Positions 12,401 to 21,718 of a stretch of 64,000 bases of DNA are shown here, piece after piece; within the stretch, counting starts at the first letter, position 1, and each line of letters begins with the position of its first letter. Below the pieces are notes generated by a model. The model had not been told where the DNA came from. It saw only the letters and a program-made list of their open reading frames with translations, and did not search any database. The position numbers were made by a program, and so were the translations under genes. Origin of the DNA: Gordionus sp. m RMFG-2023 (Eukaryota > Nematomorpha > Gordioida > Chordodea > Parachordodidae); contig NC_088775.1 of assembly GCF_954871325.1 (NCBI RefSeq), positions 19,569,561-19,633,560 of the forward strand. Direction: 5' to 3'.

Positions 12401-14943
12401 TTCAGTTTTAATAAATATTTTTTTCCAAAAAGTACAATTTTCATATTTCTGATAGATTAAATTAATATTTATCAAATTTTATTTAAAAATTCATTTTATC
12501 GCGTATTTTGCGTAAATTTAGTATTTTTCTAAGCTATTATTAGAAATTGTAAAATTAGCTACAAAAGTACATCGTCCTCTTGGTTATAATTTTTTTAAAT
12601 GATAAAAAAATTAGGTTATAAAATATCATGTAAGTCAGAATAAATCTCAACAGAAAGTGAATTTATCTCTATCTCTAAACATCTTTATAGTCTGTAAACT
12701 TCTCTAAATTAAGCAAAAATACCAGCCCCAAAGATTACACAAATTAGAGAGGTTTTGGCGTATATCGATTTAAGATGGTGAATATATAACAATATTTTAT
12801 TATTAGACTGCAAAACCAAAATAGCCTCAATTTTTTTACATATAAAATTCATTTTATTTTTTTGGCTAGAGTGGCCTTGCAAAATTCATTATATAATGAT
12901 GTAAAAAAGGAATCGATTTTCATTATACTATTATCATGTAATTAGTCGTTTCACTTAAAACTTGGAAATATTTGAATTTATTTTTAATTTTATTGTTGTT
13001 AAGTGACCAGTTATCGGTAAATAATGATATTTTTGCAAAAAATAACTGTAACTTGTTACTTTAGAAAATATTCAACTAGTTACATTATTGGAATGTAACA
13101 ATAAAAGTAACTTGATACTTTTTATATGTTAAAATAATTATATATATCTCATTCATTATATATTTCTAAAACTTAAAATATTATATAATGTCCGACTTAC
13201 ATCAAACATGCCTGTAGTCTGTTATTTGAATAATTTGTGGAAGCTTATTTTTAGAGGAAAACTATTACTAAACACCAATTTTGAAAACAGTTTATTGTAA
13301 AATCAAATTAAAATTTATAAAGCCAAATTTTTGAAAAATAAATATTATATTAATTGTTATTTAAATATTTTTTCAGTACAAGTAAATATTATTTGAAACA
13401 ACCTTTTCGTAAATATTACATTGTGGTATATATATTCCAGTGCAATTATTTTTTTATCTATTCATTATAGCTAACTTGATTAAAAATTTAAAATCGCGAA
13501 ATCATTTTGTAAAAAAACAAATATTAAAAATAAATTTTATATAAATAATTTATAAAGTAATTTGCAATATAACTGGTTGTTTTGAAATATAACCCTAAAT
13601 AGTAACTGGTTACTTTTGAAATGTAACCCTAACTAGTAACTTTTTAAATGTAAATAGTAACAGCTCATACCTTTTTAAAAATTTAACCTATAACTAGTTA
13701 CCTTTAAAAATAACTTTTAAAGTAGTAATTCTAATTATTTGATGCAAAATACCCATCAAAACCACACTTTAAAATAATGAATAGAAACCCTAATAACATC
13801 TATTTAATATTTATAAAAAATATTTAATTATTCGATAGATATATATACCGCATTGCTTGTATTTATGTCTATAGCTGTTCCAGGTCCAGATATACCCTTC
13901 AAAAATTCCAAAACTTTTTCCAAATTCCCAGCTCTAGCTGCCCTCAAAAAGCTAGAAGAATTCGCTTCAGTTGACGACTAAAAAAATTTAATAAATTTTT
14001 ATTTCACATAATAGATGAAAATTTATTAATAAGATTTTTGCTTAAATATTAATCAGCACACAAAAATTCAACATGAGATTATATTTTCATGGTGCATTTA
14101 AAATTCTTCATCAAAGTTTAAGCTACTGACTGCATATCCACTTTACTTATTATGAATGGTTAGGATAATTTTAAGTCTATCAAATGTAGTTAAATTTATA
14201 TTACAAATAACATTTTTTGATATTAAAGGTAATCTCTATAAGGCTAATGCCATACCAGAGCTTTCGAGAGCATAATAATAAAAATAGGAAGCCAGAAATC
14301 AAGCTTTGTAAATTTAGAAAAAATTGGATATTTCTAGATTTGCACATTAGATTGAGTCTGACTATAATTTATATTTTTTTTAAATTGATATAGTGATCTG
14401 CATCGAGCCTAATTGTTCAAACCCGGCCGGAACCCGAAATATTTTTGAAAAAATTTACCGGCCCAGCCATTTAAATATAGAAATTAATTTTTATAATTGC
14501 TCAAAATAAATGATATATGTTATATGGGGTCTAGTTTCTATAAATAAAATCAAATATTTTTATTTACATAAAAAATTCAACATAAAATTGATCAATTTAG
14601 ATACATTTAAAAAAAATTCTAAGACCCGACCCGGCCCGAATTTTCTTAATATTAAGCCCAACCCAGCCCGAACCCGATTTTTTTTAAAAATAGGCCCGGC
14701 CAGAAGCCCGTTCGAACTGGGCCTAATTTTGCAGATCTCTAATGTATATATATAATATATTTTAAGCTCTATAAATTTCTATTTTTATAATGATTATTAA
14801 GGCCCAATTTTTAGCAATCGCTAAAACGCTCTGGTATGACCTTAGCCTAAGAAATTTTTAAAAGAATCTTAAAAATTCCCACACTAATTATTTTCGGGAG
14901 AAAAAATATAAAAAAATGGTTTTACCTTAGAAGATATAGCCAT
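299..14943 (-). CDS. Ank: Ankyrin, N-terminal 24-repeat membrane-binding domain (15 exons, 3' end outside window)
   Basis: Ankyrins link membrane proteins (ion channels, exchangers, adhesion molecules) to the spectrin skeleton. The N-terminal repeat solenoid binds the membrane partners. Joining 14926-14943, 13849-13977, 10901-10999, 9277-9474, 6813-7040, 6446-6544, 5970-6068, 5053-5274, 4784-4882, 4126-4449, 3600-3765, 1942-2093, 1311-1631, 785-1102 and 299-482 gives about 885 residues with GT/AG borders and consistent phases. Family landmarks in order are [17 protein letters not shown] (cap repeat), [94 protein letters not shown] and [20 protein letters not shown], followed by a T-rich stretch and PETM. 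I count exactly 24 repeats, the number in classical ankyrins. ZU5, UPA and death domains must lie left of base 1. Several repeats carry inserted loops. Introns 6, 7, 9, 10, 12 and 14 (each over 300 bp) show only AT-rich sequence. Which paralogue it is cannot be told from this half. Confidence 0.97.
785..1102 (-). CDS. Ank: Ankyrin exon 14 (repeats 21-23)
   Basis: 106 residues. The first repeat is degenerate ([13 protein letters not shown], with TAAH for TPLH and the insert [13 protein letters not shown]). It is followed by [16 protein letters not shown] and the strongly conserved [18 protein letters not shown]. The donor is AAT|GTTAAT. Confidence 0.95.
1311..1631 (-). CDS. Ank: Ankyrin exon 13 (repeats 18-20)
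   Basis: 107 residues: [33 protein letters not shown] and [17 protein letters not shown]. An insert ([12 protein letters not shown]) extends the middle repeat. The donor is AAT|GTAAGA. Confidence 0.96.
1942..2093 (-). CDS. Ank: Ankyrin exon 12 (repeat 16 tail, repeat 17)
   Basis: 152 bp. It begins with two bases completing the codon from exon 11, then [14 protein letters not shown] and [23 protein letters not shown] is the known repeat-17 signature. There is a short extra loop (GDQAYPIA). It ends VKGK|GTTGGA in phase 0. Confidence 0.9.
2094..3084. other. Intron 11, left part
   Basis: AT-rich intron. It holds an isolated B-box-like GGTTCGAATCC at about 2275 and a C9 run at 2806-2814 within a small GC-richer patch (2740-2870). 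No coding signal. Confidence 0.5.
3085..3345 (+). pseudogene. Non-LTR retrotransposon (LINE) 3' tail relic
   Basis: Conceptual translation in two frames gives [17 protein letters not shown], then [12 protein letters not shown] and [20 protein letters not shown]. This resembles the conserved tail after the reverse transcriptase of LINEs (RLRWFGHV-RM ... RPRGRPRKRW ... DRxKWR). There are a frame change and several stops, so it is an old, dead fragment inside ankyrin intron 11. It lies opposite to the host gene. The rest of the element is not visible. Confidence 0.72.
3600..3765 (-). CDS. Ank: Ankyrin exon 11 (repeats 15-16)
   Basis: 166 bp: [17 protein letters not shown] and [18 protein letters not shown], ending in phase 1 at TTA G|GTTATA. 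The split codon is completed by AA at the start of exon 12 to give Glu. This is the first intron of the gene not in phase 0. Confidence 0.92.
4126..4449 (-). CDS. Ank: Ankyrin exon 10 (repeats 12-14)
   Basis: 108 residues, three repeats: [28 protein letters not shown] and [16 protein letters not shown]. The second repeat has an acidic/Gln-rich insert ([12 protein letters not shown]) of roughly ten residues before its tail. Confidence 0.96.
4784..4882 (-). CDS. Ank: Ankyrin exon 9 (repeat 11)
   Basis: 99 bp, one repeat: [20 protein letters not shown]. The usual TPLH is TSLH here. Phase 0 at both ends. Confidence 0.93.
5053..5274 (-). CDS. Ank: Ankyrin exon 8 (repeats 9-10)
   Basis: 74 residues: [18 protein letters not shown], then a loop longer than usual ([13 protein letters not shown]), then [14 protein letters not shown] and ending VDDITV. 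The strong donor is GTG|GTAAGT. Confidence 0.95.
5970..6068 (-). CDS. Ank: Ankyrin exon 7 (repeat 8)
   Basis: 99 bp, one repeat: [20 protein letters not shown], ending INAKTR. The acceptor is TAG|CACGAC and the donor is AGG|GTAAAT. Confidence 0.94.
6446..6544 (-). CDS. Ank: Ankyrin exon 6 (repeat 7)
   Basis: 99 bp, one repeat: [18 protein letters not shown]. Phase 0 at both ends. The donor is AGG|GTTTTT. Confidence 0.93.
6813..7040 (-). CDS. Ank: Ankyrin exon 5 (repeats 5-6 with a Gly/Asn loop)
   Basis: 76 residues: [18 protein letters not shown], then a Gly/Asn-rich insert ([15 protein letters not shown]), then [20 protein letters not shown]. The LPALH repeat is an ankyrin signature. The usual loop here is short, so this insertion is lineage-specific. 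Confidence 0.95.
7041..9276. other. Intron 4 of ankyrin
   Basis: No gene seen. There are GC-richer patches at 8140-8300 and 8640-8800 and a G10 run at 8932-8941. These look like degraded repeats, but I could not find matching ends. Confidence 0.5.
9277..9474 (-). CDS. Ank: Ankyrin exon 4 (repeats 3-4)
   Basis: 198 bp, two repeats: [18 protein letters not shown] and [14 protein letters not shown], ending ITTE. The upstream in-frame ATG at 9484 lies inside the intron and is not a start. The acceptor is CAG|AAAGGT. Confidence 0.96.
9987..10175 (+). pseudogene. BED zinc-finger relic of a hAT transposase
   Basis: An open stretch reads [20 protein letters not shown]. Just upstream, in another frame, lies [14 protein letters not shown]. 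Together these are the C-x2-C and H-x4-H halves of a BED finger, the DNA-binding N-terminus of many hAT transposases, separated by a frameshift. It lies in ankyrin intron 3 on the opposite strand. No transposase core follows. Confidence 0.55.
10901..10999 (-). CDS. Ank: Ankyrin exon 3 (repeat 2)
   Basis: Exactly 99 bp, one 33-residue repeat starting [14 protein letters not shown] and ending ATK. The match to repeat 2 of known ankyrins is very strong. The exon borders fall at the repeat borders. Confidence 0.96.
11000..12994. other. Intron 2, right half (non-coding)
   Basis: No coding signal. 12270-12380 holds a short imperfect tandem duplication (about 61 bp, containing GAGTAATCTTTAGATAAA twice). 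11190-11480 is a slightly GC-richer, MITE-like patch ending near GCCAACCCTA, without a confirmed partner end. Confidence 0.4.
12995..13740. repeat. MITE-like repeat with GTAACTRGTTAC motifs
   Basis: Clustered motifs such as AACTAGTTAC, GTAACTGGTTAC and AATGTAACCCTAA occur at both ends of this segment with a plain AT-rich middle. Similar motifs recur at 18,660-18,720. The arrangement fits a decayed hAT-type MITE, but no target duplication was found. Confidence 0.4.
13849..13977 (-). CDS. Ank: Ankyrin exon 2 (repeat 1, cap)
   Basis: It encodes 43 residues, including [20 protein letters not shown] and DINTSNA. This is the classical N-terminal cap, with a few extra residues (ISGPGTA) before DINTSNA. 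The acceptor TAG at 13978-13979 and donor GTATAT are both good. Phase 0 at both ends. Confidence 0.93.
14391..14741 (-). mobile_element. hAT-like MITE, copy A (GC-pocket family), in ankyrin intron 1
   Basis: Left end TAGTGATCTGCATCGAGCCT and right end (reversed) TAGAGATCTGCAAAATTAGG. Both ends are rich in GGCCCGG-type motifs, around an AT-rich core of about 150 bp. The same family recurs in the opposite orientation at 17,472-17,791. The target duplication is no longer clear. Confidence 0.7.
14926..14943 (-). CDS. Ank: Ankyrin coding exon 1 (18-bp first exon, start codon)
   Basis: It encodes MAISSK and ends at AAG|GTAAAA. It joins in phase 0 to TCG TCA ACT GAA in exon 2, giving a start like that of other ankyrins just before the cap repeat. 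An in-frame TGA lies five codons upstream of the ATG, and the context AAAAATGG is favourable (A at -3, G at +4). Any non-coding 5' exon upstream is not visible. Confidence 0.8.
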
Positions 14944-15647
14944 TTTTATGAGTAATCAAGTTAAATAATATTAAAAATGTCAAGTCAAAATAAAACTTAA
15001 CAGCATCAGAATTTAATAATGTGTAATTTTTTAGTTTTACTAAAAAAGATTAATATTTTAAAGATTATTAAAAAGATTGACAAAACATAGCAATGCGATG
15101 TGTTCGTTCAGGGCATTATTATATTATGGAATAATTATTTTTTATTGATCTTTTCGCGTTTATAAAAATAAAAACTGGAGAAAATGAAGACAAAATATTT
15201 GTTTTAAATTTAATAAATTGGTAACAATTATTTATCGATTTTTTATCTTATAAAAAAAGCAGAGGCCGTCAAGAATTTATTGGTCAAAAATTAAGTCCTA
15301 CAGTTTACATTTTTTTTTGTTAGATAACAATTTGTATAAATATTATGAAAATCAATAAAGTATAAGTGGCTCCCACAAATGAGTGGGGGGGGGGCAGCAC
15401 GATAGCAACAGTAAATTTAATGTGGTGGAGGGGATTAAAGGTATTTTGATTTTTTTTTAAAACAATTGTAAAATTTTAGAATCAAACGTTCAAAAGATTT
15501 TAAGCAAAGTTAAGGAATATATCGAGAATCTTTGCTCGTTCTAAAAATTGATATAAGAATAGTTGGTATGTTTGTCAGCTTATATTCACGATGACTCCAA
15601 TTAAAAATAAGTCCGGCTCTGCCAGATAAGAATTGATGGTTTTTAGC
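14944..15647. other. Upstream flank of ankyrin
   Basis: This stretch should contain the 5' UTR or promoter of the ankyrin gene, or an intron leading to a non-coding first exon. No recognisable core promoter element stands out from the AT background. There is a G10 run at 15,385-15,394. Confidence 0.4.
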
Positions 15648-15941
15648 GAGTTGTTAAAGTAGGGTGCTACTTTTTTGGTAGCTATAGCTAATAGCTGCTA
15701 CTTTTTGTAATTATTTAATTTTTTAGCGCGCTTTTTTTGAAAGTAGCTAAGTAGCCGCTACTTCGCTACTTTTAAAAAATATAATGAAAGTAAGTATAAA
15801 CATAAAAATTTTAATATAATATCATAATTAATTATAATTTTTATGATTTATTATTTAATTTTGAAATTGAAATATAATTTTAATTTGTAATTTATATTTT
15901 CATTTGTATTATAAACCTAAATCACGTGTTAATAATTTAAA

Positions 15942-16085
15942 ATGTCATCGTCTATGGATATCCAAATCGTTGAAAGTGATTCAGACAATGATATTAATGA
16001 AATGGAAGATACCAGGGAAGAAAATGTTCTTTATAGCTATAATTCAAATTTCCCATTCCCTAGATTTGAAAATTTTTTAAAATAA
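15942..16085 (+). pseudogene. hAT transposase N-terminal fragment
   Basis: 48 codons starting MSSSMDIQIVESDSDNDINE and ending in TAA just before the BED-like finger. An acidic leader before a BED finger is common in hAT transposases. Taken alone it cannot be assigned. The assignment rests on its position inside the element. Confidence 0.5.
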
Positions 16086-16761
16086 ATATATAACCAAAAC
16101 TGGTTTCAAATTTATTTGTTTAAAATGTAAAAAAGAATATTTCCTCAAATCAATCCAGTAACTATAACCTCAAGAAACACCTAAAGGTAAATTGTCATTT
16201 TTACATTCTAATAATATTTATTTTATAAGATTGTTCATAAGTTTTAAGGAAATGGAGAAACATCTAAATAATTTTGGTCTAGGCGACTCTACATCCAAAA
16301 ATACTAATTCAATTCACCAAATTAATTAATAATGCAAATCACAATATTTCTCAGAAATTGGCTGATAAAGTTATAGTTGATTTTATAATTTATATAGTTC
16401 AGCTAATGTCCTTAGTTGATAATCCATCATTTACCATGATGATTAAAACTCTATCCCCTGGTACAACAATCTTATGCCGCCAGACACTAATGAATAAAAT
16501 AGCAGATAACTTTAGAGTTATCATAGATATCATATATATGTACCACGGAAGATAGTTGGACACATAACAGAAGGTAAAAACTTATTTATATTTATAAATT
16601 GATCTGATTAAATAATTTTGAGCTTATTTGGGAATCACAGGCCATTGGCTAGACCCTAGGACTTTAAAAAGAAGATCTGTGGCATTAGCTCTCAAAATGA
16701 TAATAGGATGCCAGACATACGATGTACTTGCAAATAAAATTATTGATAATCTATGTATATA

Positions 16762-16893
16762 ACCTTACCCTCAAGTGCTAGTGTCGAGAGATTATTTAGT
16801 AAGGCAAAACTTATACTTTCTGATCGTCGCTCTAGACTTGGGGATGATAATATTGAAATGATTTTATTATTAAAATGCAACAAATTACCATAA
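16762..16893 (+). pseudogene. hAT C-terminal dimerisation domain fragment
   Basis: 43 codons to a TAA: TLPSSASVERLFSKAKLILS, then DRRSRLGDDNIEMILLLK. S-S-x-x-x-ERLFS followed by R-x-R-L is the hallmark of the hAT dimerisation region. Upstream, MADKVIVDFIIYIVQLMSLV and NPRxxLPSR-like residues (16,358-16,555) belong to the same protein. Confidence 0.8.
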
Positions 16894-17471
16894 ATATTTA
16901 TTTTTATTACATAAATTTTTTTATAATCAAAACTAACTATATTTTAATATTTATAAATGTTGATTTTTATATATTTACTATACAATAACGTTATAAGCAA
17001 AAAATAAAAAATTTGTTTGTAAATTTTTTTTATAAAAAGTAGCTTAAAAATTAGCTAAAGCTACTTTTAAAAAATAGTAGCTAATAGCGAGCTACTTTTT
17101 TGACAAATAGCGATAGCGATAGCGCGCTACTTTTTTTAACAAATAGCGATAGCGGTAGTGCGCTACTTTTAAAAGTAGCGTTTAACAACTCTGGTTTTAG
17201 CCCTGTTGATTAAAAAAAATTATACAAGTTCCATTGCCCGGCCCGTAAAAAGTTTTAAATCACAAATTTAACTTTTTTCAAGTTTAAAGATCTAAGCCGG
17301 TTCTATTTTTTTAGACCCGGCCGTGTAGATCTTTTTCCCTATGACTCAAGCTGTGTTGATTATTCTTTTATTTTAGTATATTGTTTTTCTTTATTAAAAT
17401 AAATCGGCCTTACTCTAATCATTCAATATTATATTAATATCCTTTTTTAATTATTCCCATTGACCTCATAT

Positions 17472-17791
17472 TAGAGATCTGCAAAAGTAGGCCCAGCCCG
17501 TACCCGGCTCGGCCCGAAGATTTTTTAAGAAAATTTGGGTCGGGTCGGGTCTTAGAAATTTTTTAAAATATATCTAAATTTATCAATTTTATGTTGAATA
17601 TTTTATGTAAAATAAAAATATGTGATTTTATTTATAGAAAGTAGAAGCCATATAACCTATATCGTTTATTTTGAGTAATTATAAAAATTAATTTCTATAT
17701 TTAAATAAATTCGGGCTGGGCCAGGCCGGTCAAAACTTTTAAAAAGAATTTCGAGCCGGGCTTGAAAAATTAGGCCCGATGCAGATAACTA
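17472..17791 (+). mobile_element. hAT-like MITE, copy B (GC-pocket family)
   Basis: It starts TAGAGATCTGCAAAAGTAGG and ends GGCCCGATGCAGATAACTA. The target duplication is CCTCATAT (left) against CTTCATAT (right), 7 of 8 bases. Its core matches copy A at 14,391-14,741 in reverse. It is non-coding. Confidence 0.8.
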
Positions 17792-18282
17792 CTTCATATA
17801 CCATCAAAAATATCATGAGAAAAATTAAATTAATTAAATCGAAATTTACTAAAAAAATTTTTAAATAATTTAACTATATTTTAATGCAACAAATTTAATT
17901 TCAAAAGTTCAAAGATTTGTATTGGAATTGGGCGATAATATTATTTTTTTGCTTTTTTACATCTAATTTACTTATTGAATAATTAAATCAATTTGTCATT
18001 TATCTTCAATTTTATATTGTACAATTATTATTCAATTTCCAAATATTTTATATTAATATATTTGTCTTGTCATTTATATAGTAAAAAATTAGTTTTTTAA
18101 TATTTGAAATTTTAATCGATTAATACTATATTTTTATGTATTGAATTATTGTAAATGTAAAAATTTTTGTGCAATAAGAAATATTTTGTTAAAATAAAGA
18201 TATGTCATTTAGATATGGGGGGGGGGGAGGTCAAGAAGCTGGGATGAGTAATAGGGGAAAAAACCGAATAAAAATATGTAAT
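17792..18282. other. AT-rich intergenic stretch
   Basis: Nothing recognised except a G11 run at 18,217-18,227. Confidence 0.5.
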
Positions 18283-18621
18283 ATGGCTGGAAAACAGAAA
18301 TATTTTCAAGAACAAAACAAAAAATTTACCAAAAATAAAGCATTTAATAGTAATAGAAAATTATAGGGGAAAAATTATTTATCAAATCTATATTGCAAAG
18401 TAAAGTTAAAGCCTGGATTAAAAGTGTATCCTATGAGTCAGCCTTTTATATTAGAGCAGGGTGAAAGCTATTCTGATTATATATTTATATTAATGAAAGG
18501 ATATAGTAAACTTTATATTAGGATATATGAGAAGGTAAAAATGAGTCGACAAGTGGTAAGGAATGTTTTTATAGTAATGATAATTATGAGGATTTGTCTA
18601 AAAGTGTCAATTTGTCTTTGA
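18283..18621 (+). pseudogene. Unrecognised coding-like stretch
   Basis: About 112 codons stay in one frame with a single break. The stretch begins MAGKQKYFQEQNKKFTKNKA (Lys/Gln/Asn-rich) and later reads VKLKPGLKVYPMSQPF and LEQGESYSDYIFILMKGY. I do not recognise the family. A repeat-element origin is likely from the surroundings, but no ends were found. The similar composition of random AT-rich frames keeps confidence low. Confidence 0.25.
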
Positions 18622-19188
18622 TTTAGTTAGATGTTAGTGTTGCTTTGTTTGAGGAACTTTAACTGTAACTGGTTACCTTTTGAAAACTAGGTAATTTTAG
18701 CAGTAACTATAATTACATATAAAATTTTTATTCCTTTATATCTTAATAAAAAGTTTCTGATTATTGTTATATAGATTTTTTAGTTTGTTTAAATAAAGTT
18801 TAAAATATATCTTATTTGTAATTCCATCCAGGGCAATCATATTGAAAATCAAATTTTGTGATGGTATAATAATTTTAAGATTTTATAAGAAGCTTTGTAA
18901 TTTAATTTAGGTAATTTTTTTAAAAAATTTCATTTAGATTAATATCTTATTGTTTACAAATGAAATAACCCACATGATTTTACACAGTTTATAGATTCCG
19001 TTTATACATTGTAAATAAGATGTGATAAATATTTAATATTTTTTATTCGATAAGAGTGTGTTCGAAAAATATTTAACTATAAATTTTATTTAAAACCGGA
19101 GATCGTACAAAAAAAATAACAAAACTAAGCCATATATATAAAAGCCGTATCACAATTTATAATATATTAAAAAAATTTTGAATTTTAA

Positions 19189-19240
19189 AAAGCGTCTGTG
19201 GCCTAATCGGCATTTTGGTTTCGAATCCTAGCAAAGATTT
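19189..19240 (+). repeat. tRNA-like relic (possible SINE head)
   Basis: GCGTCTGTGGCCTAATCGG looks like a tRNA 5' half with an A-box (TGGCCTAATCGG). GGTTTCGAATCC, with one extra T, resembles a B-box. Only six bases separate them, so no tRNA can fold. This is at most a deleted tRNA-derived head. Confidence 0.3.
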
Positions 19241-19326
19241 TTTTTTTCTTAATCCAACCTGGTGGTTCCGTCCTTGGGGGGATGATATATAAGAGGCCGA
19301 ACTAGATCACGTGATTCCGTTATAAT

Positions 19327-19582
19327 ATATCGTCGGCCTAGAATTGGAATGATCCAGTCGACATTTTCAAAATTTTTGAGTTAGAAGTGGATAATAACTT
19401 ATTTATTCCCAATATATATAAAAATAAAAACTAGATTAAATAATGTTAATTTTTGCCAAAGTTATAGCTCTGTCAAAATTGATCAATAAGCTTTTCCTAC
19501 ATTTGATTTTATACTTTAATGTTGATAGTCTCATTTTAAACATTTGCGCAAATGGAGCACTCCAATTCTAGACCGACGATAT
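19327..19582. mobile_element. Small TIR element (256 bp MITE)
   Basis: The inverted ends ATATCGTCGGCCTAGAATTG and (right end reversed) ATATCGTCGGTCTAGAATTG differ at one base over 20. The interior is AT-rich and non-coding. TAT or TA at both borders would fit a Tc1/mariner-like target duplication, but in this AT background that is weak. Confidence 0.65.
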
Positions 19583-21589
19583 GTTAAATAATATGGGTCT
19601 TATTATATTTTAATAAATTTTGGTCGGTATTTAGCAAATTAAGTTGGTATTTAGAAAATTGCTATACGATGATTTGGTAGTATCTATCATTAACTGAATT
19701 CTAACAGGTGAAATATTGATTTTTCAAAAGTATAATTTTCAATTAATTTTATTTAGATAAATAAAATCTCAAAACTCTGGAGAACATTGTAACAAGGAGT
19801 GATTTGTGCCTTCCATTATAAATATTCCCACAATCTAATAAATATTTGCATTTTGATTAAGCCATATCCTATTATCAGAGACCAGCAGGCCCGGCCCGGG
19901 TAATTCACAAATCATATTTTTTTATTCCATATTTTCCATATTATATTTGGCCTTTTCTCTAAAAATTTATAAAATCATGGAAGAATGAATAAGGATAATC
20001 TATTTCTCTCTATTCTGATTCATCCATTATCAAATGAAGGTAAAATATTATTTATCCATAAGGAGAAAATTCTGATTCCCCGTCATTATTGACTAGCTAT
20101 CAGCTAGTATTTCAATAAAACTCAAAGTTTTCGATTAACTTATTTAAAAAGATCATTTATTATTATTTTTTGAAGAAAAAAAAATTATATTGAATTTTTA
20201 TATTTCGTAAATGGAAATATTTTAATAAAATTATTAAAATTAATAAATATACAAAAAAAATTTATCAGAAATATATCAATGTGCCTAAAATAATATTGAT
20301 TTTTTTGTTTGAATTTTCTCTAATAAGTATTCATAAACGTGTTTTAAATCAGGAATGGACTTTATAGATAAAAAAAATTTTTTATCCGCAACCATTTTAT
20401 ATAATCCTAGCCTCGCTCGTTCACATATGTTTAGTAATATAAGTCAGATAGGAAATGCTTTTATAAATATTACAATAAATTAGATAATAGAATTATTCAA
20501 AATCGAATCAATAAAAATAATAAAATATTTATTATCATATTTATTTTATTACCAAAAAGCATGTTTTTATTATTTTATTATATACTATTTGCTATATGTA
20601 CTGTTTTTATATAAAATATAATATAATTTAACGAGGCGAGAATATAGGTTATTACGTTATCATTGTTGACCATACAAATCTAGTCTTTATAAGTTGTAAG
20701 TGACAAAGGTTAAAAAAACATGAAATTTTAAGGAATGGAATAAAGTGTCATAAACTTGTGAAAAAAAAATTATTTTTAATTTAATAAAAAGAAATATCTC
20801 AATTTAAATGGACATTATTTATATCATAAGAAAATTATGGTCAAAATTTAAGAATAAATCAACTTTATCCTATTATTTCTTTAAACAGGTCCGATTAATG
20901 AAAGAATATTTTTTTAAATTGATGTGCGAGAAAATATATTTCCAGGTGAAGTCCTAGAGAAAAAATATAAAATCAATGTTCGATCAGACCTAGTCCAGAT
21001 ACTTCTTTCTTTCCTTTTATTCTTTTCTTACACATAGGTCCTAGTTCGGTTAACAAAGTAAATTTTAGAAATATTTGAAATGCCAAAGTTATTTTTTTAA
21101 AAATATAAAATAAGCCTACACAAAAATAAAATTAAATAAAAAGATCTCAGGATGGACTGTCTAATACGTTATTATCATAACCAAAATTTTGAATCTATTT
21201 CTTTAAGGTGTTTAATCATATGGTAATAAATTCGTATAAAGCACCCACTCAATGGTCTAACTAGAATTTTGCTTCTGGAAGATCATAAAATATGCAATAT
21301 AATTTCATAATAAAATCCCATTTTTAGGTTAAAATAAGGTTTAAAAAGATTTGGAAATCGGGAGAGTAAAATGGCCCCTAACCCGTCTCTAAATATGTCA
21401 ATGTACCCATTTATCTAAGATGTCTTCTTTTTTTGTTTACCACAAGCATCAAGAACTTCTACCACAGGTGGGGGGGGGGGGGGTTACGATGCAAGATCGT
21501 CGTTGAAATTAAGGTGGGTTATGTAGTAGTTATGAATACGATATCGTTATTTGAATAAAATTAATTAGAGGGGTGTTGGGTTGGATTTC
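19583..21589. other. AT-rich intergenic stretch
   Basis: No gene. A short GGCCCGGCCCGGG patch near 19,890 resembles the ends of the GC-pocket MITEs, but no element could be delimited. There is a G14 run at 21,470-21,483, the longest in the window. Confidence 0.4.
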
Positions 21590-21690
21590 ATTTGTTACTA
21601 ATTTTGATTTGTATTTCCTTTTTCGTTAATTTTGATTTGTATTTCCTTTTTTGTTACTTTTGATTTGTATCCTTTTTTTGCTAATTTCTA
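21590..21690. repeat. Short tandem repeat, about 28-30 bp unit
   Basis: Three to four imperfect copies of a unit containing TTTTGATTTGTATTTCCTTT. It is followed by a G11 run at 21,708-21,718. Confidence 0.7.
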
Positions 21691-21718
21691 TTTGATTGGA
21701 TAAGATAGGGGGGGGGGG

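Larger units (their letters stand above)
15648..17191 (+). mobile_element. hAT transposon remnant, BED-type
   Basis: Terminal inverted repeats begin GAGTTGTTAAA on both sides. They are followed by many copies of a GCTACTTTT motif (for example AGCGATAGCGCGCTACTTTT). The flanks TGGTTTTTAGC (left) and TGGTTTTAGC (right) look like a decayed target duplication. Inside, a hAT N-terminus, BED-like residues (FKFICLKCKKEY, YNLKKHLK) and the C-terminal dimerisation motif appear on the plus strand. The middle of the transposase is mostly deleted. Confidence 0.75.
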
